Shown one piece after another: positions 8,287-18,108 of a DNA stretch of 64,000 bases. The first letter of the stretch is position 1, and every line of letters begins with the position of its first letter. The stretch comes from Polynucleobacter alcilacus. Its GTDB lineage: Bacteria > Pseudomonadota > Gammaproteobacteria > Burkholderiales > Burkholderiaceae. Both the position numbers and the translations under genes were made by a program. The stretch is taken from positions 276,039 to 340,038 of the forward strand of contig NZ_JACVQD010000001.1 of assembly GCF_018881545.1 (NCBI RefSeq). The letters run 5' to 3'. Below the pieces are notes generated by a model. That model worked only from the letters and a program-made list of their open reading frames with translations, had not been told where the DNA came from and made no database searches.

Positions 8287-9819
8287 TTACAGAGGGATAT
8301 TGCCGTGCTTACGCGCAGGATTCTTGATGTCTTTGTCTTTTAACATCGCTAGTGAACGTGCGATACGTTTACGAGTTTCGTGGGGCAAAATCACATCTTC
8401 TATATAGCCACGACGACCTGCTACAAAGGGGTTAGCAAACTTTGCCTTGTACTCAGCTTCACGAGCAGTAATTTTTTCTGGGTCTGATTTTTCTTCGCGG
8501 AAGATAATTTCCACTGCTCCTTTTGGCCCCATCACCGCAATCTCTGCAGAAGGCCAGGCAAAGTTCACGTCGCCACGCAGATGCTTGGAAGCCATCACAT
8601 CATAAGCACCACCATAGGCTTTACGCGTAATCAAGGTGACTTTAGGTACTGTGCAATCGGCATAGGCATAGAGTAATTTCGCGCCATGCTTAATAATGCC
8701 GCCGTACTCTTGTGCAGTCCCCGGCATAAAGCCTGGAACATCCACTAAGGTAACTACAGGAATATTAAAGGCATCACAGAAGCGCACAAAACGAGCAGCT
8801 TTAATTGAGGCCTTAATATCCAGACAACCCGCCAAAATTAATGGTTGGTTAGCAACAATGCCAATAGAGCGGCCCTCAATACGGGCAAATCCAATGACAA
8901 TATTTTTTGCATAGTCAGGCTGCAACTCAAAAAACTCACCATCGTCCACAATTTTTTCAATCAACTCTTTCATGTCATAGGGTTGATTGGGGTTAGATGG
9001 TACTAAGGTATCCAAGGAAAAATCAGGTTCTTCAGTTCGGTTGGCACCCTTGATTAATGGGGGTTTCTCGCGATTCGAGAGCGGCAAGTAGTTAAAGAAG
9101 CGCCGTAACATCATGATGGCATCAACATCATTCTCAAATGCCAAGTCGCAAACACCAGAAATGGTTGAGTGCGTCACTGCACCGCCCAACTCTTCGGCTG
9201 TAATGTCCTCATGAGTTACGGTCTTGACTACCTCAGGACCCGTAACAAACATATAAGAACTGTCTTTCACCATAAAGATGAAATCAGTCAAGGCAGGTGA
9301 ATACACAGCGCCACCAGCGCATGGACCCATGATCAAAGAAATTTGGGGGATAACACCAGAAGCAGTGACATTGCGTTGGAAAATTTCAGCATAGCCACCA
9401 AGAGAAGCTACACCCTCTTGAATACGCGCACCACCAGAGTCATTTAAGCCAATCACTGGTGCACCCACTTTCAGGGCTTGATCCATGATCTTGCAGATTT
9501 TTTCTGCATGGGCTTCAGATAAGGATCCGCCCAAAACGGTAAAGTCTTGCGAGAATACAAAAACTAAGCGGCCATTAATCATTCCATAGCCAGTCACTAC
9601 GCCATCGCCCGGCACGGTTTGATCAGCCATACCAAAATCATGGCAACGATGTTCAACAAACATATCCCATTCTTCAAAGGTGCCAGCATCAAGCAATAAC
9701 TCGATGCGCTCACGGGCAGTTAGCTTGCCCTTTGCGTGTTGAGCCTGAATTCGCTTTTGTCCCCCACCCAATCGGGCCAGCTCACGCTTGGCTTCCAGTT
9801 GTTGAATGATGTCCTTCAT
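8287..9819 (-). CDS. pccB: Propionyl-CoA carboxylase beta subunit (carboxyltransferase)
   Basis: A 510-residue crotonase-fold carboxyltransferase with N and C domains. Features include the N-terminal [16 protein letters not shown], the acyl-CoA oxyanion loops [16 protein letters not shown] and [16 protein letters not shown], and the C-domain [25 protein letters not shown], quoted here by its parts [10 protein letters not shown] and [10 protein letters not shown]. It moves carboxyl from biotin on PccA to propionyl-CoA to give (S)-methylmalonyl-CoA. A longer reading with an ATG at 9912 would overlap meaB by about 80 nt; the chosen ATG has an AAGGAG site seven bases upstream and matches family length. 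Confidence 0.93.
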   Translation of the reverse strand: MKDIIQQLEAKRELARLGGGQKRIQAQHAKGKLTARERIELLLDAGTFEEWDMFVEHRCHDFGMADQTVPGDGVVTGYGMINGRLVFVFSQDFTVLGGSLSEAHAEKICKIMDQALKVGAPVIGLNDSGGARIQEGVASLGGYAEIFQRNVTASGVIPQISLIMGPCAGGAVYSPALTDFIFMVKDSSYMFVTGPEVVKTVTHEDITAEELGGAVTHSTISGVCDLAFENDVDAIMMLRRFFNYLPLSNREKPPLIKGANRTEEPDFSLDTLVPSNPNQPYDMKELIEKIVDDGEFFELQPDYAKNIVIGFARIEGRSIGIVANQPLILAGCLDIKASIKAARFVRFCDAFNIPVVTLVDVPGFMPGTAQEYGGIIKHGAKLLYAYADCTVPKVTLITRKAYGGAYDVMASKHLRGDVNFAWPSAEIAVMGPKGAVEIIFREEKSDPEKITAREAEYKAKFANPFVAGRRGYIEDVILPHETRKRIARSLAMLKDKDIKNPARKHGNIPL

Positions 9820-9829
9820 TTGCTGCTCC

Positions 9830-10855
9830 TTAGAAAAATTCATGCCCCATGGACTCCAGTAAGCGTCTTGCCGCCACTGAAGCTGCCATGGTTCCCTGAT
9901 TAACTTGTGCACTTAAGATTGGTAACAGCTCTTGCACTGCTAAATTGTTACGAAATGCATTCTTTAATCCGGCATCGATACGGTCCCACATCCATGCACC
10001 GGATTGCTGTTTACGACGAGAGTCGAATCTGCCATTGGCACGTTGGAGCTTTTCAAAATGGCTCACCTTCTCCCATAATTCAGGTAAGCCCGTGCCCTCG
10101 AGCGCACTCAGAGCCATGACTGTGGGATGCCAAAATTCTTGATCGTGTGAAGCATGGTCAGGATTTCCTTGGAAACCCAGTAGTCGTAAGGAGCTGGTGA
10201 TAAATAATTGCGCACGCATAGCGGCATCGGGATCGATATCAACTTTGTTAATAGCAATCAAATCGGCAATTTCCATCACGCCTTTTTTTATTGCCTGCAG
10301 ATCATCTCCAGCATTTGGCAGTTGCAATAACAAGAACATGTCTGTCATACCAGCCACAGCAATTTCACTTTGTCCCACGCCAACGGTTTCAACGATGATG
10401 ATGTCAAACCCAGCAGCCTCAGCAACCAACATCGCCTCACGTGTCTTCTCAGCAACGCCTCCAAGGGTGCCAGAGGATGGGCTCGGTCGAATAAAGGCGT
10501 CTTCTAGAACAGAGAGTCGCTCCATCCGAGTTTTATCCCCCAGAATGGAACCGCCAGAAAGACTTGACGATGGATCGATTGCCAAGACTGCAACACGATG
10601 CCCTTTCGCTATCAGGTAGAGGCCCAATGTTTCAATTAAGGTAGATTTCCCAACCCCTGGCACACCGGAGATTCCGAGACGAAAGGAGTTGCCTGTCTTA
10701 GGCAATAAGGTATTGAGAACCTCATCAGCCCGCTTGCGGTGATCGAGGCGGGTTGACTCTAATAAGGTGATGATCTTTGCCAATGCCCGTCGCTGTTTGA
10801 GCGAGGGTGCGCCAGTAAGATCGCTTACTAAAGTCTGATCGGCAGCTTCGAGCAT
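9830..10855 (-). CDS. meaB: Methylmalonyl-CoA mutase-associated GTPase MeaB
   Basis: A G3E-family P-loop GTPase of 341 residues that gates cofactor loading and protects the adenosylcobalamin mutase from inactivation. Walker A is [10 protein letters not shown] near residue 65, the switch region has [10 protein letters not shown], and the guanine-specificity motif appears as NKVD (AINKVDID). The C-terminal dimerisation helix ends in LESMGHEFF. It sits 16 nt after the mutase and 10 nt before pccB, fitting a single transcript. MeaB next to mcm is a standard arrangement, which supports the substrate assignment for the whole block. Confidence 0.94.
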   Translation of the reverse strand: MLEAADQTLVSDLTGAPSLKQRRALAKIITLLESTRLDHRKRADEVLNTLLPKTGNSFRLGISGVPGVGKSTLIETLGLYLIAKGHRVAVLAIDPSSSLSGGSILGDKTRMERLSVLEDAFIRPSPSSGTLGGVAEKTREAMLVAEAAGFDIIIVETVGVGQSEIAVAGMTDMFLLLQLPNAGDDLQAIKKGVMEIADLIAINKVDIDPDAAMRAQLFITSSLRLLGFQGNPDHASHDQEFWHPTVMALSALEGTGLPELWEKVSHFEKLQRANGRFDSRRKQQSGAWMWDRIDAGLKNAFRNNLAVQELLPILSAQVNQGTMAASVAARRLLESMGHEFF

Positions 10856-10871
10856 GCTCTTCTAGTCCGTA

Positions 10872-13058
10872 TTAAGCTGGTTTGATGGACTTGCGAATTT
10901 GTTCAAGCACGTCCTTGGCCGAAGCAGGAATAGGTGTTCCAGGACCGTAGATCCCTTTTACACCTGACTCGTAGAGGAAGTCATAATCCTGTCTGGGTAT
11001 CACTCCACCAACAAAGACAATAATGTCATCAGAGCCTTGTTTTTTTAATTCGGCAATGATGGCAGGAACCAAGGTTTTATGGCCTGCTGCCAAGGTTGAC
11101 ACACCCAATGCATGAACGTCATTCTCAATCGCTTGACGCGCGCACTCTTCAGGCGTCTGAAATAAGGGTCCAATATCAACGTCAAAGCCTAAGTCAGCAA
11201 AAGCTGTGGCAACTACCTTCGCGCCACGATCATGGCCGTCTTGACCGAGCTTAGCAATCATGACACGGGGACGTCTGCCAAAGTCTTTCGCAAATTCGGC
11301 AATCTCTATTTTAAGTTTTTCCCAGCCCTCGGCTGAGTCATAGGCAGCTGCATACACTCCGGTCACCTTTTGAGTATCGGCGCGATGGCGCCCGTAAACT
11401 TTTTCCAATGCATCAGAAACTTCGCCAACAGTTGCGCGTAAACGCATCGCGTTGACAGCCAATTCCAACAAATTACCCGTGTTGTCCTCGGCTGCTTTAG
11501 TTAATGCTTCTAATGCGGCTTCTACTTTCTGCGTATTCCGCTTTGCTTTAATTTCTTTTAAGAGGGTAACTTGTCCCTCTCGTACACGATCGTTATCAAT
11601 CATTAATACGTCAACCAAATCTTCTTTTTCAAGTTTGTACTTATTCACGCCCACGATCACATCAGAACCAGAGTCAATCTTGGCTTGCTTTTCAGCAGCT
11701 GAGGCTTCGATCTTCAATTTAGCCCAACCACTTTCGACTGCCTTAGTCATGCCACCCATGGCATCAACCTCTTGAATAATTTCCCAGGCCTTATCTGCCA
11801 TCTCTTGGGTGAGGTTCTCCATCATGTAAGAACCAGCCCAAGGATCGATCACGCTAGTAATATGCGTTTCTTCTTGAAGAATTAACTGGGTATTACGAGC
11901 AATCCGACTCGAGGTCTCGGAAGGTAAAGCAATAGCTTCGTCAAATGAGTTTGTATGCAAAGATTGTGTGCCACCAAATATCGCTGCCATCGCTTCAATG
12001 GTGGTTCTTACTACGTTATTGTATGGATCTTGCTCTGTTAGTGACCAGCCCGATGTTTGGCAATGGGTACGCAACATCAACGATTTTGGATTCTTTGGCT
12101 CAAAAGACTTCATGATGCGCCACCACAATAAGCGTGCAGCGCGTAATTTAGCCACTTCTAAGTAGAAGTTCATACCAATAGCAAAAAAGAATGACAGGCG
12201 TCCAGCAAAGCCGTCCACATCCAATCCTTTTGCAAGAGCAGTTTTGACATACTCTTTACCGTCAGCTAATGTAAATGCCAATTCCAATACTTGATTGGCG
12301 CCAGCCTCTTGCATGTGATAACCCGAAATAGATATCGAGTTGAACTTGGGCATGTGCTGAGTGGTGTATTCAATGATGTCGCCAATGATCCGCATGGATG
12401 GCTCTGGTGGATAGATGTAGGTATTGCGTACCATGAACTCCTTCAAAATATCGTTCTGAATCGTTCCAGATAACTGCTCCTGCTTTACACCTTGCTCTTC
12501 ACCGGCAACGATATATCCCGCTAGCACAGGTAATACACCGCCGTTCATGGTCATCGAAACGGATACTTTATCCAGCGGTATCGCATCAAACAAGATCTTC
12601 ATATCTTCCACTGAATCAATGGCTACACCTGCTTTACCAACGTCACCAGTCACTCGTGGATGATCGGAGTCATAACCACGGTGCGTAGCTAAATCAAATG
12701 CCACTGAAACGCCTTGCCCACCAGCCGCTAATGCTTGGCGATAGAAAGCGTTTGATTCTTGTGCGGTTGAAAAACCAGCGTATTGACGAATCGTCCACGG
12801 ACGAACGGAATACATAGTCGCTTGCGGTCCACGTACAAAAGGTTCGAAACCTGGCAAGGTATTGGTGTAATTCAATCCCTCGTTATCTGCAGCTGTATAG
12901 AGCGCTTTGAGCCTTATGCCGTCAGGCGTATTCCAGCCCAATTGATCTACGTCACCAAGAGGTGCGGATTTCTGAGCAGACTTTTTCCAGGCGTCTAGAT
13001 TGGAATCTGGAACAGGCGGCCATACATTGTTTGAAGAACTTTTGCTATCTGAACTCAC
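10872..13058 (-). CDS. scpA: Methylmalonyl-CoA mutase (single-chain)
   Basis: A 728-residue adenosylcobalamin enzyme converting (R)-methylmalonyl-CoA to succinyl-CoA. The N-terminal TIM barrel has [17 protein letters not shown] and [15 protein letters not shown]; the C-terminal B12 domain has the base-off signature DGHDRGAKV with the downstream Ser of GVSTLAAGH and the FVGGVIP loop. The length matches homodimeric bacterial mutases. The start is taken as the GTG with an AGGAG six bases before it; a reading from an ATG at 13139 would run through the promoter and operator of the divergent gntR and has no ribosome site. It heads the minus-strand block mutase-meaB-pccB-pccA-VOC. Confidence 0.93.
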   Translation of the reverse strand: MSSDSKSSSNNVWPPVPDSNLDAWKKSAQKSAPLGDVDQLGWNTPDGIRLKALYTAADNEGLNYTNTLPGFEPFVRGPQATMYSVRPWTIRQYAGFSTAQESNAFYRQALAAGGQGVSVAFDLATHRGYDSDHPRVTGDVGKAGVAIDSVEDMKILFDAIPLDKVSVSMTMNGGVLPVLAGYIVAGEEQGVKQEQLSGTIQNDILKEFMVRNTYIYPPEPSMRIIGDIIEYTTQHMPKFNSISISGYHMQEAGANQVLELAFTLADGKEYVKTALAKGLDVDGFAGRLSFFFAIGMNFYLEVAKLRAARLLWWRIMKSFEPKNPKSLMLRTHCQTSGWSLTEQDPYNNVVRTTIEAMAAIFGGTQSLHTNSFDEAIALPSETSSRIARNTQLILQEETHITSVIDPWAGSYMMENLTQEMADKAWEIIQEVDAMGGMTKAVESGWAKLKIEASAAEKQAKIDSGSDVIVGVNKYKLEKEDLVDVLMIDNDRVREGQVTLLKEIKAKRNTQKVEAALEALTKAAEDNTGNLLELAVNAMRLRATVGEVSDALEKVYGRHRADTQKVTGVYAAAYDSAEGWEKLKIEIAEFAKDFGRRPRVMIAKLGQDGHDRGAKVVATAFADLGFDVDIGPLFQTPEECARQAIENDVHALGVSTLAAGHKTLVPAIIAELKKQGSDDIIVFVGGVIPRQDYDFLYESGVKGIYGPGTPIPASAKDVLEQIRKSIKPA

Positions 13059-13109
13059 AGAGCACTCCTGGTTGGTTTTGTTGCATTGCAGCCAATATCC
13101 TAATTCTGC

Positions 13110-13139
13110 TTGACTATTACGAATTTGTCTAGTTATCAT
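13110..13139 (+). promoter_or_regulatory. Candidate sigma70 promoter for the GntR regulator
   Basis: TTGACT (13110-13115) and TATCAT (13134-13139) are separated by 18 bp, ahead of the gntR ATG at 13152. The implied transcription start lies only a few bases upstream of that ATG, so the leader would be very short. Confidence 0.5.
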
Positions 13140-13147
13140 GTATACAT
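13138..13147. promoter_or_regulatory. Palindromic GntR-type operator candidate
   Basis: ATGTATACAT is a perfect 10-bp palindrome overlapping the -10 and start region of gntR and lying 80 nt upstream of the mutase GTG. FadR/FCD-subfamily GntR regulators commonly bind TNGTNNNACNA-type palindromes such as TTGTATACAA, so this is a reasonable autoregulatory and divergent operator. Binding is inferred. Confidence 0.5.
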
Positions 13148-13151
13148 AATT

Positions 13152-13790
13152 ATGAATACAAAACTGAATAATAGACCCCTATACGAAGATGTAGCCGATC
13201 GCCTTCGTGAGCAGATCTTTAGCAAGCAAATCACACCTGGAAGCTGGTTAGATGAGCAATCCCTGGCAAAACAGTTCGGAATTAGTAGAACGCCGATGCG
13301 GGAAGCAATTAAAGTTCTAGCATCTGAGGGCCTGATCACCATCAAAATGCGCCGTGGCGCCTATGTCACTGAGGTCAATCGGGGAGATTTGGAGCAAATT
13401 TATACCGTTTTATCCCTTCTTGAAAGCCAGGCGGTTAAAGAAGTGGCCACAAAAGCTAGTGAAGACGAGTTAAATCTCTTAGACCACCTGCACCACCGCC
13501 TTGAAAAGGCAGCTGCCGATCGAGATATAGAGCAATTTTTTGAGATAAACAGCAAATTTCATGAATTAATCCAAGAAATTGCCGGAAATCGCTGGATGAA
13601 CGGCGTTATTGATGACCTGCGCAAGGTGTTGAAATTACACCGTCGCGAGTCTTTAACTAGCACTGGACGTATTCAGAACTCCCTGATGGAGCACCGTGAA
13701 ATCCTAAAAGCGATCCTCAAACGCGATGAACTAGCTGCCGAGGCTGCCATGCGTAAGCACTGGGCACGTGGTCTTGAGGCTATTCGGTAA
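13152..13790 (+). CDS. GntR family (FCD subfamily) transcriptional regulator
   Basis: A 212-residue regulator. The N-terminal winged helix has the GntR signature [20 protein letters not shown], with [14 protein letters not shown] after it. The C-terminal FCD ligand-binding domain follows from about residue 75; its likely metal-binding residues include the His of INSKFHELI and that of MEHREIL. Such regulators usually bind small organic acids. Divergent placement from the methylmalonyl-CoA mutase block suggests that it controls that block, possibly sensing a propionate-derived metabolite. The start at 13152 is preferred because upstream in-frame ATGs fall inside the promoter. Confidence 0.88.
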   Translation: MNTKLNNRPLYEDVADRLREQIFSKQITPGSWLDEQSLAKQFGISRTPMREAIKVLASEGLITIKMRRGAYVTEVNRGDLEQIYTVLSLLESQAVKEVATKASEDELNLLDHLHHRLEKAAADRDIEQFFEINSKFHELIQEIAGNRWMNGVIDDLRKVLKLHRRESLTSTGRIQNSLMEHREILKAILKRDELAAEAAMRKHWARGLEAIR

Positions 13791-13834
13791 ATCGGTAATT
13801 CAGTTAGTTGTAATTCAATAAACCCATAAGTAAC

Positions 13835-13863
13835 AATGGCTTAGAAGATTATTCTAAGCCATT
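13835..13863. terminator. Bidirectional terminator between gntR and cytochrome c genes
   Basis: A perfect 12-bp inverted repeat AATGGCTTAGAA / TTCTAAGCCATT with a 5-nt loop (gatta) and A/T-rich flanks on both sides sits between the convergent genes. Confidence 0.75.
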
Positions 13864-13889
13864 ATTTGAATTTACTAAATGATATTTAA

Positions 13890-14243
13890 TTACTTCTTAA
13901 TAACGAAATTTCCGGGTAATGAAGCGATGTAAGCGGCAATATCTTGCAGATCAGCATCAGAAAATACTTGTACTTGGGATCCCATGATGGCGTTATTTCT
14001 GCCGTATTGGGCATTGCCATTGCCTACCTTGTATGCCTTCAAAGCATAGTAGACGTAGTCAGAATATTGCCCAGAAAGCTTAGGGTAAATAGGCAAAATT
14101 GGCGCATTCAGGCCAGCACCATGACAAGAGGCGCAATTGGCTTTCTCAACGAGTGCTTGACCTTTATCAACGCTGGCAGCATTAGCCATATTCGTCAGGC
14201 CGATGCTCGATAGCAAAACTGCTGTAACTAGTGCGACTTTCAT
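13890..14243 (-). CDS. Small periplasmic c-type cytochrome
   Basis: A 117-residue exported monoheme cytochrome c. The N-terminal signal peptide is followed by the heme motif CASCH (KANCASCHGAGLNAP); the likely distal Met is that of AIMGSQVQ. The C-terminus DLQDIAAYIASLPG is typical of class I soluble cytochromes. The ATG used has an AGAGG ribosome site six bases before it; an ATG seven codons earlier lacks one. It forms a pair with the next upstream cytochrome gene, 17 nt away, probably in one transcript. Its redox partner is not known; the molybdo-hydroxylase maturation genes next door are on the opposite strand. Confidence 0.88.
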   Translation of the reverse strand: MKVALVTAVLLSSIGLTNMANAASVDKGQALVEKANCASCHGAGLNAPILPIYPKLSGQYSDYVYYALKAYKVGNGNAQYGRNNAIMGSQVQVFSDADLQDIAAYIASLPGNFVIKK

Positions 14244-14260
14244 AAAAATGCCTCTAAATA

Positions 14261-14626
14261 TCACTTCAATGGGTTGATAGGTGAGCTGGCTGTTTGCGCA
14301 GCATAGTATTCGCCGAGATCAGCCATATCTTGATCAGAAAGACTGCCGGCTATGGCGCGCATCGTTGGATGCTTTCTTTCACCTTTTTTGTAAGCAGCTA
14401 GAGCGCTTGCGATATAGGCGGCATTTTGGCCTCCCAACATGGGCACTTTGTATACGAATGGGTAATCTGCACGGTAGTCAGGGATGGAATGGCAGCCAAC
14501 ACACAACCATACTTTGGGGTTACCGGCCGCAGCATTACCTTTAACTTCATCAGCTTGAACGGTAAATCCAGCAAATACTAGGCTGGCGGATACAGCCAAT
14601 TGAGGAAGAATGGAGAGTTTTTTCAT
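14261..14626 (-). CDS. Small periplasmic c-type cytochrome
   Basis: A 121-residue exported monoheme cytochrome with a clear signal peptide (cleavage probably after TVQA) and heme motif CVGCH. It contains Pro-Asp-Tyr-rich segments (SIPDYRADYPFVYKVPMLGG) and a possible distal Met in HPTMRAIAG. Paired tandem cytochromes like this often form an electron shuttle for a periplasmic or membrane dehydrogenase. It is the first gene of the two-gene run and is divergent from moxR across a 174-bp region. Which dehydrogenase it serves cannot be told from the sequence. Confidence 0.87.
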   Translation of the reverse strand: MKKLSILPQLAVSASLVFAGFTVQADEVKGNAAAGNPKVWLCVGCHSIPDYRADYPFVYKVPMLGGQNAAYIASALAAYKKGERKHPTMRAIAGSLSDQDMADLGEYYAAQTASSPINPLK

Positions 14627-14800
14627 GGAAATCAGTATTAATGAGTTTGCTTAAAATCAATTTGAGAGAGTATAGCGGACAGATGCTTGCAGAGCCTAGA
14701 TTTGGCTATTCCAGGGCCTGAAATCAGCAAAAATACTGAAAGCTTGCCATCATTTACCTATACTGGAACACCTTTCTAATGACTTTTTCAGCTAATCCAT

Positions 14801-15679
14801 ATGATTAAATCCGCCACCCATTCCCAACATTCCCAAGCGCGCTTTGATGGCAGTAAGAGCTATGTTGCTACCGATGATCTCAAGTTGGCGGTAAATGCCG
14901 CGATAGTATTGCAGCGCCCTCTTCTCATTAAAGGCGAGCCAGGTACCGGTAAAACCATGTTGGCTGAAGAAGTTGCTACCGCTCTCGGTATGCCCCTGTT
15001 GCAATGGCACATCAAATCGACTACTAAGGCACAACAAGGCTTGTACGAATACGACGCAGTCAGCCGTCTACGCGATTCTCAGTTGGGTGATGAAAAAGTC
15101 AATGACATTCGCAATTACATTATTAAAGGCATCTTATGGCAGGCCTTTGAAGCAGATGAACCAACTGTTCTATTGATTGATGAAATAGATAAAGCAGATA
15201 TTGAATTTCCGAATGATCTTTTACGCGAAATTGACCGTATGGAATTTTATGTTTATGAAACACGTGAATTAATTAAAGCAAAACATCGCCCTTTAGTCAT
15301 CATCACCTCAAATAATGAAAAAGAATTGCCCGATGCCTTTTTACGGCGCTGCTTCTTTCATTACATCGCATTTCCCGATGCCGAGACGATGCAACGTATT
15401 GTGGATGTCCACCATCCTAAAATTAAACAAGACCTTCTAGACGCGGCCTTAAAGTCCTTCTACCAAATACGCTCCCTACCTGGCCTGAAAAAGAAGCCCT
15501 CTACCTCTGAGTTGATTGACTGGTTAAAACTCCTGCTGGCAGAGGATATTCCTACAGAAGCGCTTTACAGCCAAGAGGATAAAGTGGTAGTTCCGCCGCT
15601 GCACGGCGCTTTACTCAAGAATGAGCAAGACGTTCATCTCTTTGAGCGCTTAGTGATGATGAACCGTAATCATCGCTAG
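14801..15679 (+). CDS. MoxR-family AAA+ ATPase (CoxD-like)
   Basis: A 292-residue AAA+ ATPase. Walker A is GEPGTGKTML near residue 45; Walker B is VLLIDEIDKAD; sensor 1 is VIITSNNEKELPDAFLRRC. MoxR proteins act as chaperones that help to insert metals or assemble large oxidoreductases, usually with a VWA-domain partner, which here follows 19 nt downstream. In carboxydotroph cox clusters the equivalent is CoxD, needed for the CuSMo centre. With XdhC and a MobA-like protein downstream, a role in maturing a molybdenum hydroxylase is the best inference. No clear Shine-Dalgarno precedes the ATG. Confidence 0.88.
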   Translation: MIKSATHSQHSQARFDGSKSYVATDDLKLAVNAAIVLQRPLLIKGEPGTGKTMLAEEVATALGMPLLQWHIKSTTKAQQGLYEYDAVSRLRDSQLGDEKVNDIRNYIIKGILWQAFEADEPTVLLIDEIDKADIEFPNDLLREIDRMEFYVYETRELIKAKHRPLVIITSNNEKELPDAFLRRCFFHYIAFPDAETMQRIVDVHHPKIKQDLLDAALKSFYQIRSLPGLKKKPSTSELIDWLKLLLAEDIPTEALYSQEDKVVVPPLHGALLKNEQDVHLFERLVMMNRNHR

Positions 15680-15698
15680 TAGCTAAAAACTTAAGTCC

Positions 15699-16874
15699 AT
15701 GCTGATTCAATTCTTCCTGCAACTGAAAGAGGCCAAGGTACCAGTTTCAGTCCGGGAGTTTTTAACACTACTAGAAGCATTAAAGGCTGGAGTCATTAAT
15801 CCATCGATTGATGAGTTTTACCAACTCTCTAGAATGACTTTAGTAAAAGACGAGCAACACTTTGATCGCTTTGATCAAGTCTTTGGCGCTTACTTCAATG
15901 GCGTAGAGCAAATCATTGCCCTCACGCCAGAGATCCCGCTCGATTGGCTTGAAAAAAAATTACAACGCGTTCTGACTGATGAGGAAAAGGCAGCCCTGCA
16001 AACACTCGGTGGTCCAGAAGCCTTAAAAAAACGTCTTGAGGAGCTTCTTAAAGAACAAAAAGAGTGGCATGGTGGTGGCAATAAATGGATTGGTGCTGGA
16101 GGCTCCTCTGCATTTGGCCATAGCGGCTATCACCCTGAAGGCATCCGCATTGGCGGGGAGAGCGCTGGCAATCGGAGAGCCATCAAAGTTTGGGAAGCTC
16201 GGGAGTTCAAAGACTATGATAGTGATCTTGCCCTAGGGACCCGCAATATCAAAGTGGCGTTACGACGTTTGCGACGTTTTGCCCGCGAAGGCTCTGTGCT
16301 TGAGCTAGATCTTGATAAAACCATTCACTCGACTGCCGCGAATGCGGGCATGCTCGATATTCAGATGAGGCCGGAGCGACACAATCAAGTCAAAGTGATC
16401 TTGTTGATGGATGTCGGTGGCTCTATGGATGATCATATCCTGCGTATCGGAGAATTATTTTCCGCAGCCAAGGCAGAGTTTAAGCACTTAGAACATTATT
16501 ATTTTCACAACTGTGTGTACGACCATGTATGGCAAAGCAATCGACGTAGGCGTGATCAAGTCACTGCTACTCAAGACATCATCAACAAATATGGTTCTGA
16601 CTACAAGCTCATTTTTGTTGGCGATGCAACCATGTCGCCTTATGAAATTCTCAGCTCTAATGGCTCAGTTGAATACAATAACCAGGAGGCTGGGGCTGTG
16701 TGGATGAATCGACTACTAGATCATTTTCCAAATTTTGCTTGGTTAAATCCAGAACCAGAGGCGGTTTGGGAATACCGTCAATCGATCGATATCATGAAAA
16801 CTCTTCTTAAGGATCGCATGTACCCTGTAACAATAAATGGTCTTGAGAGCGCGATGCGGCAACTTTCCAAGTAA
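15699..16874 (+). CDS. VWA-domain CoxE-like protein
   Basis: A 391-residue protein with a predicted helical N-terminal half, a Gly-rich middle (GGGNKWIGAGGSSAFGHSG) and a C-terminal von Willebrand A domain. The MIDAS motif reads DVGGSMDDH, so the canonical DxSxS has Gly in place of the first Ser. The rest of the fold is visible (FVGDATMSPYEI, WLNPEP). Such proteins are the partners of MoxR ATPases; CoxE is the nearest named relative. It probably acts with the upstream ATPase on a client oxidoreductase that lies outside this window. Confidence 0.83.
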   Translation: MLIQFFLQLKEAKVPVSVREFLTLLEALKAGVINPSIDEFYQLSRMTLVKDEQHFDRFDQVFGAYFNGVEQIIALTPEIPLDWLEKKLQRVLTDEEKAALQTLGGPEALKKRLEELLKEQKEWHGGGNKWIGAGGSSAFGHSGYHPEGIRIGGESAGNRRAIKVWEAREFKDYDSDLALGTRNIKVALRRLRRFAREGSVLELDLDKTIHSTAANAGMLDIQMRPERHNQVKVILLMDVGGSMDDHILRIGELFSAAKAEFKHLEHYYFHNCVYDHVWQSNRRRRDQVTATQDIINKYGSDYKLIFVGDATMSPYEILSSNGSVEYNNQEAGAVWMNRLLDHFPNFAWLNPEPEAVWEYRQSIDIMKTLLKDRMYPVTINGLESAMRQLSK

Positions 16875-16879
16875 GATTG

Positions 16880-16921
16880 TTATTCTTTTATTCTTTTATT
16901 CTTTTTGATTCTTTTTGATTC
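16880..16921 (+). repeat. Pyrimidine-rich short tandem repeat tract
   Basis: Between the VWA gene and ridA the plus strand reads two copies of TTTTATTC followed by two copies of TTTTTGATTC, preceded by a partial TTATTC. The tract is almost free of A and G and lies just upstream of the ridA start, where no good Shine-Dalgarno is seen. Confidence 0.85.
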
Positions 16922-16947
16922 CTCCATTCCTTTTTTAGAAATAAACA

Positions 16948-17406
16948 ATGAGCACAAACATTAGCGAACGCCTTAAAGCCCTCGGAATAGACTTACCACC
17001 ACCGGGACCACCTGCCGCTGCCTATGTGATGGCTACAAGCACTGGAAATACGGTATTTCTGTCGGGTCATATTGCCAAACAAGATGGCAATCCTTGGGTT
17101 GGTAAGCTAGGTAAGGATATGGATACCGAGACTGGCAAAGCCGCAGCAAGATCTATTGCGATCGATCTCATTTCTACTTTGCAAAATCATCTAGGCTCAT
17201 TAGATAAAGTAAAACGCATCGTCAAGGTGATGGGTTTAGTGAATTCCACATCTGAATACACTGAGCAACATCTGGTGATGAATGGATGCTCAGAATTACT
17301 CTTCGACGTATTTGGTGATGCTGGCAAGCATGCCCGCAGTGCCTTTGGTGTAGCACAGATCCCCAAAGGTGCTTGCGTGGAAATTGAATTAATTGCTGAG
17401 ATTTAG
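16948..17406 (+). CDS. RidA/YjgF family protein (YjgH-like long form)
   Basis: A 152-residue member of the RidA superfamily, longer than classical RidA (about 128), as in the RutC/YjgH-like subgroups. The conserved Arg expected to bind the carboxylate is in ARSAFGVAQIPKGACVEIEL, and VFLSGHIAKQDG is the equivalent of the usual LSGQ segment. RidA deaminates reactive enamine/imine intermediates; other subgroups differ, so the substrate is open. The stop overlaps the end of the convergent MobA-like gene by a few bases. Membership in the molybdenum maturation cluster may be coincidental. Confidence 0.87.
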   Translation: MSTNISERLKALGIDLPPPGPPAAAYVMATSTGNTVFLSGHIAKQDGNPWVGKLGKDMDTETGKAAARSIAIDLISTLQNHLGSLDKVKRIVKVMGLVNSTSEYTEQHLVMNGCSELLFDVFGDAGKHARSAFGVAQIPKGACVEIELIAEI

Positions 17407-18053
17407 AGTTGCTTTAAACCCAATTTCTGGATGTCCTCTGGTGTATCGACATCCTGTACATAGGCCTTATTGTCGGTCTCAAAAACGTGTACAAGCTCTG
17501 GATGTTGGTCCATAAAGGGTCTACATACCATTGCTGGAATAGCCAAAATTTCTTTAATCACTTTTTTTGAAAACAGTACGGGGTTGCCACGTTGCTGATC
17601 AAACATGGGCAAAATAATTTCTTCTTGACCTGTTCGCTTCTCAAACTGTTCCAGTAGAGCAATGATCTCTCCTGTCCCTATGGCAGGTTGATCGCATAGA
17701 GCAAGCACTAAAACGTCGTAATCACTCTTCAAGCACTCTAGACCAAGTCGTACTGAGGAGGGTTGACCTAACTCTGGATTGGGATTGCGTACCCACCCGA
17801 TGGATAGATCCAGTTCTTGCTTCACTTGAAGTATTTCAGCTTCAATTGCAAGCGCATGAAAGCCTGTCACTACAAGAAATTCTACAGGGGAAAGTACTTG
17901 TACAGTTTGGCACAAGCGTTGCAACAGACTGTGTCCCTCTAAGCTTAATAAGGCTTTGGGGATAGAGCCTAAGCGGCTGCCCTCGCCTGCTGCTAGCAAA
18001 AGTACTGCTAGGCGCAAGTTGGAGCGTGCAGAAGGCTTACCTAAAGGGGTCAT
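17403..18053 (-). CDS. MobA-like NTP transferase (MocA, molybdopterin cytidylyltransferase type)
   Basis: A 216-residue nucleotidyltransferase. The nucleotide-binding loop LLLAAGEGSRLGSIPKALL and the metal-binding ALCDQPAIGTGEI are hallmarks of the MobA/MocA family; with XdhC next door it is most likely MocA, which adds CMP to molybdopterin for xanthine-dehydrogenase-type enzymes. A longer reading to 18137 would add an odd hydrophobic leader and overlap the divergent xdhC start, so the ATG before TPLGKPSARS is used even though its ribosome site is weak. Converges on ridA with overlapping stop codons. Confidence 0.85.
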   Translation of the reverse strand: MTPLGKPSARSNLRLAVLLLAAGEGSRLGSIPKALLSLEGHSLLQRLCQTVQVLSPVEFLVVTGFHALAIEAEILQVKQELDLSIGWVRNPNPELGQPSSVRLGLECLKSDYDVLVLALCDQPAIGTGEIIALLEQFEKRTGQEEIILPMFDQQRGNPVLFSKKVIKEILAIPAMVCRPFMDQHPELVHVFETDNKAYVQDVDTPEDIQKLGLKQL

Positions 18054-18108
18054 TAGAGTGATAATAAATAGGAATCTAGAAAAATAAACAATAAAGACAA
18101 AACACAGC

